This document shows, one piece after another, positions 25,519 to 33,502 of a stretch of DNA of 41,018 nucleotides; positions within the stretch are counted from its first letter, which is position 1; each line of letters opens with the position of its first letter. Below the pieces are notes generated by a model. It did not search any database. It was not told the origin of the DNA and worked only from the letters and a program-made list of their open reading frames with translations. Source of the stretch: Verrucomicrobiota bacterium. Its GTDB lineage: Bacteria; Verrucomicrobiota; Verrucomicrobiia; CAIQCK01. The stretch is from contig JAPLTX010000049.1 of NCBI GenBank assembly GCA_026397915.1, positions 1 to 41,018 on the forward strand, read 5' to 3'. A program made the position numbers and the translations under genes.

Positions 25519-26196
25519 TCACTTCACGCCACCGCTCACGAGTCGAGCCAGGATCCCCACGTTCAACGCTGTCGCATCAGTCACGCGGAGATCGGCAGCG
25601 TCGAGGTCGTGCTCGGCCGTGAGCCAGTTAGGGATGGCGACACCTTTCATCCCGGCGGCCTTGGCGGCGGCAAGACCGTGCTGGGAGTCCTCGATAGCGA
25701 CGCAACACTCTGGCGCGACGCCAAGACGCTGCGCGGCCAGCAAATAGCCTTCGGGATGCGGTTTGCGATGAGACACGTCGTCGCCGGTGACGATGGTGCG
25801 GAAGTAGCGGGTCACATCGAGTTGCGCGGCGGCCCGGTTTATCCACCATGCTTCGGAGCTGGATGCCATCGCCAGCGGCACGGCGGCGGCGTGCAGTTCA
25901 TCGAGCAGCGCGCGCACGCCGGGCAGCGGCTCCATCTTGATGACCTGCCAGAAGCGACGACGCTTCTCCTCGCGCAGCGCGACGGCATCCACCGGCCGTC
26001 CGGTGATCTCGCCGAGCCTCGTGAACCAATTGCGGGTGGCAGACCAGATGCCAACTTCGTCACGCCATTCCTCCGGCGTTAGTTCCACACCATGTTCTGC
26101 GAAGATCTGGCGGTGCGCCTCAAACTCCGGCGTCTCGCTGTCCACAATCAGACCGTCAAAGTCGAAGATCACGGCGAAGCGTGTGACAATTGTCAT
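25519..26196 (-). CDS. HAD-superfamily phosphatase (beta-phosphoglucomutase/phosphatase-like)
   Basis: A 225-residue haloacid-dehalogenase-like hydrolase of the subgroup with a helical cap. Motif I DFDGLIVDSE gives the Asp12 nucleophile and Asp14 acid; motif II is ASSSEAW; motif III Lys is in HRKPHPEGY; motif IV is IEDSQHGLAAAKAAGM. It probably dephosphorylates a small sugar phosphate. The ATG at 26196 lies 3 nt beyond the U-rich tail of the adk terminator, and no Shine-Dalgarno is seen, so expression may depend on read-through. The gene ends 113 nt before nuoB. Confidence 0.88.
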   Translation of the reverse strand: MTIVTRFAVIFDFDGLIVDSETPEFEAHRQIFAEHGVELTPEEWRDEVGIWSATRNWFTRLGEITGRPVDAVALREEKRRRFWQVIKMEPLPGVRALLDELHAAAVPLAMASSSEAWWINRAAAQLDVTRYFRTIVTGDDVSHRKPHPEGYLLAAQRLGVAPECCVAIEDSQHGLAAAKAAGMKGVAIPNWLTAEHDLDAADLRVTDATALNVGILARLVSGGVK

Positions 26197-26199
26197 GTG

Positions 26200-26247
26200 A
26201 AAAAGAAAGGAGCGTTGCGGTGCAGCACAAGAACGTCGCAACGCTCC
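26200..26247 (-). terminator. intrinsic terminator after adk
   Basis: On the reverse strand an 11-bp perfect stem GGAGCGTTGCG / CGCAACGCTCC (26247-26237 with 26219-26209) with a 17-nt loop is followed by TTTCTTTTT. It lies 20 nt after the adk stop and ends 3 nt before the HAD start codon. Confidence 0.85.
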
Positions 26248-26266
26248 CAACGATTCGCGGTCTGCT

Positions 26267-26935
26267 TCACATCGCCTGAATCTGCTTGTAAGCGCCGTGA
26301 ACGCGCTCGCGCACGACCTCGACCGGCGCGTCGCTGACCACGCTCACGAGCTTGCCCTTCTTGCCGTAGAACTCGAGCAGTGGCGCGGTCTTGGCCGCGT
26401 ATTCCTCAAGGCGGCGGCGGACCACTTCGGCCTTGTCGTCTTCGCGTTGGATCAACTGGCCAACCTTGCACTTGGGGCATCGCTTCGTGGAAGCCTCCTT
26501 CACGTCGAAGATCGCGCCGCACTTGTTGCAGACGCGGCGGTTGGCGATGCGCTCGACGATCAACTCGTTCGGCAGGTTGATGTTGATGACGCTGACCGGA
26601 CCGAGCTTGATGTCGGCAGCAACTTGATCCAGCGCCTCCGCCTGCGCGACCGTGCGCGGAAAGCCATCAAGCAACAGCGCCGGCGGCGGGTTGGTCTTCA
26701 CGCGTTCGGCCAGCGCGTCGCGGACGATCTCGATAATGAGCTTGTCCGGCACGAGCAGGCCCTTGCTCATAAAGCCAGTCAGTTCGACGCCACGCGGGCT
26801 GCCACTCTTGGCGATGCCCCGCAACAGGCTGCCGAGGTCAAAGTGCCCTGCCCCGGCGCGTTCCGCGAGCAGCTTGGCGTGCGTCCCTTTGCCGCATCCC
26901 GGCGGCCCTAGAAAGATGATGATCGGCGTGGACAT
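26267..26935 (-). CDS. adk: adenylate kinase
   Basis: Interconverts ATP+AMP and 2 ADP in the cytoplasm. The 222-residue product has the P-loop GPPGCGKGT (10-18), the AMP/lid-region DGFPRT (90-95) and a zinc-type LID with Cys136, 139, 153 and 156 (CNKC...CPKC), as in Gram-positive-type long adenylate kinases. The NMP-binding site is a little unusual (FDLGSLLRG in place of the common S-T-G-D-x-L-R). The start at 26935 has AAGGAAG upstream at good spacing. It lies downstream of the glyA frame and is closed by a strong terminator. Confidence 0.93.
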   Translation of the reverse strand: MSTPIIIFLGPPGCGKGTHAKLLAERAGAGHFDLGSLLRGIAKSGSPRGVELTGFMSKGLLVPDKLIIEIVRDALAERVKTNPPPALLLDGFPRTVAQAEALDQVAADIKLGPVSVININLPNELIVERIANRRVCNKCGAIFDVKEASTKRCPKCKVGQLIQREDDKAEVVRRRLEEYAAKTAPLLEFYGKKGKLVSVVSDAPVEVVRERVHGAYKQIQAM

Positions 26936-26968
26936 GTTTTGGTTCTTCCTTTTGATCGTCTGCAAATC

Positions 26969-28213
26969 CTAGTTCGCGGAATACGGTAGCGGGAACCTGG
27001 CGGTCAGCGCCCGCACTTTGGTCTTCACCTGCTCCGCAACCTGCGCGTTCTCAGGAGCGCGCAGCACCTCGTCAATGTAATCGGCGATGAGTTGCATCTC
27101 GGCTTCCTTCATGCCGCGCGTAGTGACCGCCGGCGTGCCAATGCGAACACCGCTGGTAACCATCGGCTTCTCGGGGTCGAACGGGATCATGTTTTTGTTG
27201 ACCGTGATGCCGGCCTTGTCGAGCGCTTCCTGCGCGATCTTGCCGGTGAGTTTCTTCGGGCGCAGGTCCACGAGCATCAGATGGTTGTCGGTACCACCGC
27301 TGACGATGCGGAAGCCTTTGGCGGCGAGTGCCACAGCGAGCGCCGCAGCATTCTTGACGACTTGTTGCTGGTAGGATTTGAACTCCGGCAGCATCGCTTC
27401 CTTGAAGCAAACGGCCTTGGCGGCAATGATGTGCTCCAACGGTCCGCCTTGGATGCCGGGGAAAATCTGCGAGTTCACCGCCTTCGCATGCGCCTCCTTG
27501 CAGAGGATCAGGCCGGCACGCGGGCCTCGCAACGTCTTGTGCGTCGTGGTGGTGACAATATCCGCGTGCGGGACCGGGTTCGGATGAAGCCCCGCGGCGA
27601 CGAGGCCGGCGATGTGCGCCATGTCCACCACGAGCGACGCCCCAACTTCTTTGGCGATCTTTGCGAACGCCGCGAAATCCAGCGTGCGCGGGTAGGCGCT
27701 CGCGCCGACCACGATGATGCGCGGCTTCTCGGCGCGGGCGAGCCTGCCAACTTCTTCCATGTCAATCCGCTCGGTGCTCTGGCTCAAGCCGTAAGGCACG
27801 ATCTTGAAAAGCCGTCCGGAGAAGTTCACCGGCGAACCATGCGTCAGATGGCCGCCGAAGTTCAGGCTCATCGCCAGCAGCGTATCACCCGGCTTCGCCA
27901 GCGCAAAGTAGGCAGCCATGTTGGCCTGTGAGCCGGAGTGCGGCTGCACGTTGGCGTGGTCGGCGCCAAAAAGCTGTTTCGCGCGGTCAATGGCGAGTTG
28001 CTCGACGACGTCCACGCATTCGCAGCCGCCATAGTAACGTTTGCCCGGATAACCCTCGGCGTATTTGTTCGTGAGCGGCGTGCCCGCGGCTTCGAGCACT
28101 GCCGGCGAGACGAAGTTCTCGCTGGCGATCAACTCGATATTCTCCTGCTGGCGGCGGACCTCGTTGCAGATAGCGTTGTAGATTTCAGGATCAACTTTTG
28201 GGAGTGTATTCAT
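26969..28213 (-). CDS. glyA: serine hydroxymethyltransferase (internal start of the fused frame)
   Basis: If translation starts at the internal ATG (28213), the product is a 414-residue enzyme beginning MNTLPKVDPEIYN, the normal length and N-terminus of GlyA. It converts serine and tetrahydrofolate to glycine and 5,10-methylene-THF with PLP. The segments for substrate and PLP binding are intact. AAGAG lies about 8 nt upstream of this ATG as a weak Shine-Dalgarno. Nested in the longer frame; the choice between the two cannot be made from sequence alone. Confidence 0.65.
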   Translation of the reverse strand: MNTLPKVDPEIYNAICNEVRRQQENIELIASENFVSPAVLEAAGTPLTNKYAEGYPGKRYYGGCECVDVVEQLAIDRAKQLFGADHANVQPHSGSQANMAAYFALAKPGDTLLAMSLNFGGHLTHGSPVNFSGRLFKIVPYGLSQSTERIDMEEVGRLARAEKPRIIVVGASAYPRTLDFAAFAKIAKEVGASLVVDMAHIAGLVAAGLHPNPVPHADIVTTTTHKTLRGPRAGLILCKEAHAKAVNSQIFPGIQGGPLEHIIAAKAVCFKEAMLPEFKSYQQQVVKNAAALAVALAAKGFRIVSGGTDNHLMLVDLRPKKLTGKIAQEALDKAGITVNKNMIPFDPEKPMVTSGVRIGTPAVTTRGMKEAEMQLIADYIDEVLRAPENAQVAEQVKTKVRALTARFPLPYSAN

Positions 28214-29173
28214 GGATGACTCTTGAGTCTGCGTTGTTGGACAAAGGGAAGCGGCTTCGATTTTCTTGACGCGCCGCTCGTGGCGACCGCCCTCGAACTC
28301 CGTGTGGAGAAATCTCTCAACGATGACGCGCGCCTTTTCCGGCGTGACGTCGCACGCGCCGAGACAGAGCACGTTGGCGTTATTGTGCTGCCGCGTGAGC
28401 TTGGCCACTTCCTCGCTCGTTACGACCGCGGCGCGAATGCCGGCGACCCTGTTCGCGGTCATACTCATGCCGACGCCCGTCTTGCAGCAAAGGATGCCGT
28501 AGTCGAACTTCTTCGCTGCCACCTCCTGCGCCACCATCCTAGCAAAATCCGGGTAATCGCAACTGGCCGTGGAGTGCGTGCCAAAGTCGCTGTAGGTGAC
28601 GCCGGCCTTCACCAGCAACTCCTTGATGGCGTTCTTCAACTCAAACCCCGCGTGATCCGCGCCGAGCGCGACGCGGACGCTCGGCTTCTCCGCGGGCACA
28701 ACCGCTTGCAGCGCGCCTGTCTCATTCACAAAATGCAGCACACTCGGCATCGCCTCCATAATCGCCGCGCGCGTTTCCAAGTAACTCTTCAACGGCATCC
28801 CGATGGGGTCCGGAATGTCCTTTTCGTCCACTGCCAGGTGCTCGACAAACTCCCACAGAAGAAACACTCGGTCCGCCACCTCCGGATACGCCATGATGAT
28901 CGAATCCACGTGTCCGTGCGTCATGCCGAAGATGTAATCCGCCTGCCGTGCCAGTTCCCCCGTCAGGTGCTGGCTGCGGAACCTGGACAGGTCCACACCG
29001 ACCTCCGCCATCGCTTCCACCGCGTTCGGGCTGGCCGGCTGCCCGTTGGGCGCGCCGACGCCGGCCGACATCACGCGGACGTCGTTGCGGCCGGCCAACA
29101 AGCGCCGTGCCCACGCTTCCGCCATCGGGCTGCGGCAGATGTTGCCAGTGCAAACAAACAAAATCGTTTTCAT
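26969..29173 (-). CDS. single frame joining LMW phosphatase, RpiB and serine hydroxymethyltransferase
   Basis: One uninterrupted 734-codon frame. Residues 1-155 are a low-molecular-weight protein phosphatase (Cys8-x5-Arg14 loop CTGNICR, acid Asp122 in DPIG; resembles YwlE). Residues 166-308 are ribose-5-phosphate isomerase B (GADHAGFELK, catalytic-position Cys230 in GILCCKTG, His263). Residues 321-734 are complete serine hydroxymethyltransferase (IELIASENF, NKYAEGYPGKRYYGG, PLP lysine in THKTLRGPR). In Bacillus ywlE, rpiB-like ywlF and glyA are neighbouring separate genes in the same order. Here the first two are fused, and no stop separates RpiB from GlyA. Met321 is a plausible internal start, so the cell may make a trifunctional protein, free GlyA, or both. 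Confidence 0.8.
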   Translation of the reverse strand: MKTILFVCTGNICRSPMAEAWARRLLAGRNDVRVMSAGVGAPNGQPASPNAVEAMAEVGVDLSRFRSQHLTGELARQADYIFGMTHGHVDSIIMAYPEVADRVFLLWEFVEHLAVDEKDIPDPIGMPLKSYLETRAAIMEAMPSVLHFVNETGALQAVVPAEKPSVRVALGADHAGFELKNAIKELLVKAGVTYSDFGTHSTASCDYPDFARMVAQEVAAKKFDYGILCCKTGVGMSMTANRVAGIRAAVVTSEEVAKLTRQHNNANVLCLGACDVTPEKARVIVERFLHTEFEGGRHERRVKKIEAASLCPTTQTQESSMNTLPKVDPEIYNAICNEVRRQQENIELIASENFVSPAVLEAAGTPLTNKYAEGYPGKRYYGGCECVDVVEQLAIDRAKQLFGADHANVQPHSGSQANMAAYFALAKPGDTLLAMSLNFGGHLTHGSPVNFSGRLFKIVPYGLSQSTERIDMEEVGRLARAEKPRIIVVGASAYPRTLDFAAFAKIAKEVGASLVVDMAHIAGLVAAGLHPNPVPHADIVTTTTHKTLRGPRAGLILCKEAHAKAVNSQIFPGIQGGPLEHIIAAKAVCFKEAMLPEFKSYQQQVVKNAAALAVALAAKGFRIVSGGTDNHLMLVDLRPKKLTGKIAQEALDKAGITVNKNMIPFDPEKPMVTSGVRIGTPAVTTRGMKEAEMQLIADYIDEVLRAPENAQVAEQVKTKVRALTARFPLPYSAN

Positions 29174-29176
29174 CAA

Positions 29177-29494
29177 AAAAGCTGTGACGGACCAGAATCA
29201 GCCAGCGACAAATCCCGCGTTGGGCGCCGCGACTTCCAGCCCGTCCTCTGCCTAATACTTCTGCCTGCTCAGCCCTTCAAGAGCCAGCGAAAAGTAACAG
29301 CGTCCTCCCTGATTCCCGCCTGCCGCCAGCCGGTTGCGAACGATCATATGCCAAACAATGGATGTGTTTCTGACAGAGATTTTTCTTGCATGTCTGCGGC
29401 ATCACGCTTGAATAGGGACATGAAGTAAATGTTTTCAAACAATTCGGCAGAACGCCGCGCGCGCGACTCCCTCCCCTCCCTCCTTGGTTGTGCG
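29177..29494. other. intergenic region between the phosphatase fusion and the leader RNA
   Basis: About 320 nt with no credible gene. It should contain the promoter for the reverse-strand fused frame and, near its right end, for the forward gene at 29653. It is pyrimidine-rich near 29465-29485 (CTCCCTCCCCTCCCTCC). No repeat shared with other parts of the window was noticed. Confidence 0.4.
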
Positions 29495-29580
29495 CGTCCC
29501 CCTTCCGGCGGGACGAGTCGGATTGGCGTTTTGCATCGTCCCGAAAGCCTCGCGTCGAAAGACGCGAGGCTTCTTGTTTC
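29495..29580 (+). promoter_or_regulatory. candidate structured leader with competing hairpins and terminator-like stem
   Basis: CGTCCC (29495-29500) can pair with GGGACG (29510-29515). The same GGGACGA (29510-29516) can instead pair perfectly with TCGTCCC (29536-29542). Directly after comes a perfect 12-bp stem AAGCCTCGCGTC-GAAA-GACGCGAGGCTT (29545-29572) with a GNRA tetraloop, followed by CTTGTTTC. The geometry is that of an attenuator or riboswitch ahead of the gene at 29653. I cannot match it to a named RNA family. Confidence 0.5.
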
Positions 29581-29652
29581 TGCGCGGCCTGCACCGTGCG
29601 CAACGCTTGAAAGCTGCACCGAATCCGTGCAAGCATCTGCCGCAAGGTCGGC

Positions 29653-31863
29653 ATGGTTTACTTATTCTCGGCAACTCTCTTCTTCAGCGCGACGCTGCTG
29701 TTTCTGGTCGAGCCGATGGTTGGCAAGATGATCCTACCGCTGCTCGGCGGAACGCCGGCGGTTTGGAACACGTGCCTGGTGTTTTATCAGGCGGTGCTGT
29801 TGCTCGGCTACGCCTACGCGCACTTCTCAACGCAATGGCTCGGCCTGCGCCGCCAATCGTTGCTGCATCTGGGGCTCATGGCGCTGCCGCTGCTGGTGCT
29901 GCCCCTCCGTATTTCCGACACTGCGGTCGCATCGTTGCCGAGCGCGGACAATCCGATTCCGTGGCTGCTTGCGTTGCTGGCGACAACGGTCGGCCTGCCA
30001 TTGCTAGCGGTCTGCACGACCGCACCGTTGTTGCAGAAGTGGTTCAGCCAGACGCGGCACCGGCGGGCGCACGACGCGTATTTCCTGTATGCCGTCAGCA
30101 ATGCCGGGAGCATGGCGGGGTTGTTCGGTTACCTTGTGTTGGTGGAACCGAACCTACGGTTGTGGACCCAGAGCCGGTGGTGGTCGGCAGGCTATGCGCT
30201 GTTGTTGGCGCTGACGACGTCCTGCGCGTGGGTGCTGTGGCGGTCGCCAGTGGAGGAATCTGGAATCTCAAATCTGAAATCTGAACTTCCTGACGAGTGC
30301 GATTCGCGGCCGGTGACGGGGGGACGGCGCGCGCGATGGGTTTTGCTGGCGTTCGTGCCGTCGAGCTTGATGTTGGGTGTGACGACCTACCTGACCACGG
30401 ACGTTGCGCCGTTTCCGCTGTTCTGGGTGCTGCCGTTGGCGCTCTATTTGGCAACGTTCATCCTAGTGTTCGCGCGCCGGCCGTTGTATGCACCGCCGTG
30501 GATGGGTCGTGTGCTCTGCCTGCCGGCGCTGGTGCTGACGGTATCGTTCATCATTGAGGCGACACATCCGCCGGCGGTGTTCGTTGTGTTGCATCTGCTG
30601 ATGTTCACGGCCGCGGCGCTTATCTGCCACAGCGAGCTGGCCAAAGACCGCCCCGTGAGCCGCTACCTGACGGAATTCTACCTCTGGATGTCAGTCGGCG
30701 GTGTGCTGGGCGGGATGTTCAACGCTCTGCTCGCGCCGCTGGTCTTCAAGCAGGTGCTGGAGTATCCACTGGTGATCTTGCTCGCGTGCGCCCTCGCGCC
30801 GCGCGTGGGCGAACAACGCGGTTTCAACCGGTGGGACCTGGTCTGGCCGGCGGGGCTTGGACTGGTGACGCTGGCATTGATCTATACGATCCAAGCGGCT
30901 GGCGCTGAGCCCGGCCACTTGAGCACGCTGGCGATCTTCGCCATGCCAGCGCTGCTGACGTATCGGTTTGTGCTGCGGCCGATCCGCTTCAGCCTCTGCT
31001 TGGCGGCGATTTTGGTAGCGAGCGCGGCTTACGTCGGCGCGCACGGTCGTGTGCTGCTGGTGGAGCGCAATTTCTTCGGCGTTGTGCGCGTTACCAAGGA
31101 CGTGAACGGGAGATTCCACCAACTCGTCCACGGCGGCACGCTGCACGGCCGGCAACGACTTGATCCGGCGCACGCGGGCGAACCGCTGGCGTTTTACCAT
31201 CGCACCGGTCCGGCCGGCGACGCGTTCCGGCTTTTCGACTCCGTAGCTGGTTCGCTGCCGCCGCGCGTCGGCCTCATCGGCCTGGGCGTGGGCGCGCTGG
31301 CTACCTACGCAAAGCCGGGCCAAGCATGGGATTTTTATGAGATTGATCCCGCCGTGGAGCGCATCGCGTGCGACCCGCGCCTTTTCACATTCATGAGCAA
31401 CTGCGCCGCGGCCCAACTGCGCGTGGTGCTGGGCGACGCACGGCTGAAGTTGAAGAACGCACCGGACGGGCACTATGGAATGTTGGTGCTGGACGCGTTC
31501 AGCTCGGATTCGATTCCAATCCATCTGCTGACGCGGGAAGCGCTGCGGATGTATTGCGCGAAGCTGGCCGACGGCGGGCTGCTGGCCTTCCACATCTCGA
31601 ACCGTCGGCTGGATTTGAAGCCCATCGTGGCGAGCCTTGCGGCCGACGCCGGGCTGGCGGGGTGCGACCGCGAAGATTTCAACATCCGCGCCGAGGACCG
31701 CCGCGATGGCAAGGAGGTCAGCGAGTGGATCGTGCTTTCACGCCGCGCGGAACTGGTGCGCCAACTTGAGCACGATCCGCAATGGCAGCCACTGCCGACG
31801 ACGAACGGAGTTTTGTGGACGGATGATTTCTCGAACCTGTTGATGGCCCTTCGTTGGAGGTAA
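29653..31863 (+). CDS. membrane protein fused to spermidine-synthase-like domain
   Basis: A 736-residue protein. Residues 1-460 hold about a dozen hydrophobic segments (starting FLVEPMVGKMILPLLGG, typical of the fused MFS/spermidine-synthase-like group); residues ~470-736 form a Rossmann methyltransferase-like domain with GLIGLGVGALATYAKPG (SAM-like loop), EIDPAVERIA, LDAFSSDSIPIHLLT and the C-terminal WTDDFSNL. Whether it makes polyamines is unknown for this group. A heptamer repeat (30255-30289) encodes part of a cytoplasmic loop. AAGG sits 9 nt before the ATG. A structured leader precedes it, so it may be regulated by attenuation. Confidence 0.85.
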   Translation: MVYLFSATLFFSATLLFLVEPMVGKMILPLLGGTPAVWNTCLVFYQAVLLLGYAYAHFSTQWLGLRRQSLLHLGLMALPLLVLPLRISDTAVASLPSADNPIPWLLALLATTVGLPLLAVCTTAPLLQKWFSQTRHRRAHDAYFLYAVSNAGSMAGLFGYLVLVEPNLRLWTQSRWWSAGYALLLALTTSCAWVLWRSPVEESGISNLKSELPDECDSRPVTGGRRARWVLLAFVPSSLMLGVTTYLTTDVAPFPLFWVLPLALYLATFILVFARRPLYAPPWMGRVLCLPALVLTVSFIIEATHPPAVFVVLHLLMFTAAALICHSELAKDRPVSRYLTEFYLWMSVGGVLGGMFNALLAPLVFKQVLEYPLVILLACALAPRVGEQRGFNRWDLVWPAGLGLVTLALIYTIQAAGAEPGHLSTLAIFAMPALLTYRFVLRPIRFSLCLAAILVASAAYVGAHGRVLLVERNFFGVVRVTKDVNGRFHQLVHGGTLHGRQRLDPAHAGEPLAFYHRTGPAGDAFRLFDSVAGSLPPRVGLIGLGVGALATYAKPGQAWDFYEIDPAVERIACDPRLFTFMSNCAAAQLRVVLGDARLKLKNAPDGHYGMLVLDAFSSDSIPIHLLTREALRMYCAKLADGGLLAFHISNRRLDLKPIVASLAADAGLAGCDREDFNIRAEDRRDGKEVSEWIVLSRRAELVRQLEHDPQWQPLPTTNGVLWTDDFSNLLMALRWR
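30255..30289. repeat. heptanucleotide repeat inside the spermidine-synthase-like gene
   Basis: Five successive 7-mers: GGAATCT, GGAATCT, CAAATCT, GAAATCT, GAACTTC. They encode ESGISNLKSEL between two membrane segments. Thirty-five bp keep the frame only together with neighbouring bases, so the insertion must have been tolerated or adjusted. Confidence 0.75.
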
Positions 31864-31883
31864 ACCGCGACCTGTTTCATCTT

Positions 31884-33488
31884 ATGAAAACTAACCTTGC
31901 CCGTGTTCTTGGATTCGCCGTCCTCATCATCACTTGCGTGGTTGTGTGCCCGGGCGTCGAGGCCAGCGATGACGTCGCTGCCCGCTTGGCAGACATGCCG
32001 CGGCCGTGGAAAGAACCCGTGCGGCGGCCGAACTTCGCCGAGGTTTCTGCGACGCTCCGCTTCTGGTCAGAGAAGCGCCCGGACAAGTTCTCGTTCGAAA
32101 CGCGCGGCAAGACGAAGGAGGGTCTGCCGATCTTCCTGGCGCGCATCACAGACAGCTCGGTGCGCGACGACGACAAGCAGGTTGCGCTCATCACAGCCAC
32201 GCACTCCGGCGCGGAACGCAGCGGCACGACCAGCATCATGTGCTTCGCCGAATGGTTGCTAGGCAACTCGCGCGAGGCGGTCGAGACGCGGCGCAAACAG
32301 GTCGTCCTGCTGATGCCAGTGGTGAACCCGTGGGGTTACGAAACGGTCGAGAGCAACGCCAACTCGCAGGGCATTGACCCTTACAGCGGCCAGCGCGGCA
32401 AGGCGTGGGATCTCGCCACGCTCACGCTCAAGGAGCCGGCCAAGTCGCCGGAGATCGCCGCGCTCCAGTCGGTATTCGACGAGTTCAAGCCGGACGTGCA
32501 GTGGGACATGCACGGTGTGCCGCTGCGTTGGAACGGCAACCAAGTCGTCGAATCGTGCGGCACGGCCTATTCAAACTATTCGCTGCGGCCGTGGGACTGG
32601 CGCATCACGGAAGCGATGATCGCCGAGGCGCGCAAGGCGGGCTACGGAATTGACCGCGGCGAGGCGGACACGCAGCGTCTCTTCTTCGGACCGGACATGT
32701 CGCCCCTCGCCGACCGGCTCTGGCTCGGCCGACCGTTCTTCTACACGGCGATGTATGGCTACGCGCGCTATCATACGCTGCTCGGCACTTGCGAAGTCGG
32801 CTACGAGGAGAGCGGCCTCGCACGCCTGCGGGGGCTGATGCGCATTGGCAACCGCGTCTGGGACGGCGAGAAGATCGCTGGTTATCCCGTTAACGTAATG
32901 AAGTCGCTCGTCGGTCAATGGGTCATGGCCACCGGTTGCAACGCCGCCGAGCGTCGTCGCAGTCACGTCGAGCTTTGGCAACGACAAGGCACGTTCACGA
33001 TGGGCGTGCTCTATCCCCAAACCGATTGCCGCGTGGGATTGGCGCTGGCGCTCACCGCAAAGGGTGCGAAGCTCATGAACGCCGAGCCGAAAAACTTTGT
33101 CGCGAACCTCGCCGCGCTACCCGGCTATAACGCCACGGCGATTCGCGCGTTTCTCGAAGCTGGACCGGAAACAAAGATTTATTTCGAGACGCCCGACCGC
33201 GCGCCAGAGGACCGTCCACTCGACGTGCCGCTCGCGATCCGGCTACGCATCCCATATCGCAACCCGAAGCTATGCGACCTGCGCCTGAATGGACAACTAC
33301 TGGCCGCGAGCGCCAGCGACGGCTTCGAGCGGTGGCATGGCGATGGTTACACGCAGGTGCAGATCAACATCCCCGCAGAGAAAGCACGCCGGAGCGATTT
33401 GCTCGTCGTGACCTGCGCCTACGCGCCGGATGTCCGCCGCGAATACGGCTGGCGCGCGCCGGCCGAGGTCCAGAAGCAACTCAAGTGA
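31884..33488 (+). CDS. secreted M14-like zinc carboxypeptidase-family protein
   Basis: A 534-residue exported protein with a signal peptide (hydrophobic core to about residue 22, cleavage near Ala27). The fold is suggested by KTKEGLPIFLARITD, THSGAERSG, MPVVNPWGYE, the DMHG motif (His210, third ligand position) and TCEVGYEE (Glu304, general-base position). In M14 enzymes the first zinc ligands are H-x-x-E; here the spacing is His107-x3-Glu111, one residue longer. Either the site is adapted or the enzyme has lost normal zinc binding. The start at 31884 gives the signal peptide; a longer frame begins inside the previous gene. It converges on the S41-like gene with only 14 nt between stops. Confidence 0.78.
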   Translation: MKTNLARVLGFAVLIITCVVVCPGVEASDDVAARLADMPRPWKEPVRRPNFAEVSATLRFWSEKRPDKFSFETRGKTKEGLPIFLARITDSSVRDDDKQVALITATHSGAERSGTTSIMCFAEWLLGNSREAVETRRKQVVLLMPVVNPWGYETVESNANSQGIDPYSGQRGKAWDLATLTLKEPAKSPEIAALQSVFDEFKPDVQWDMHGVPLRWNGNQVVESCGTAYSNYSLRPWDWRITEAMIAEARKAGYGIDRGEADTQRLFFGPDMSPLADRLWLGRPFFYTAMYGYARYHTLLGTCEVGYEESGLARLRGLMRIGNRVWDGEKIAGYPVNVMKSLVGQWVMATGCNAAERRRSHVELWQRQGTFTMGVLYPQTDCRVGLALALTAKGAKLMNAEPKNFVANLAALPGYNATAIRAFLEAGPETKIYFETPDRAPEDRPLDVPLAIRLRIPYRNPKLCDLRLNGQLLAASASDGFERWHGDGYTQVQINIPAEKARRSDLLVVTCAYAPDVRREYGWRAPAEVQKQLK

Positions 33489-33502
33489 CCAGCCGGGCGC
33501 AC

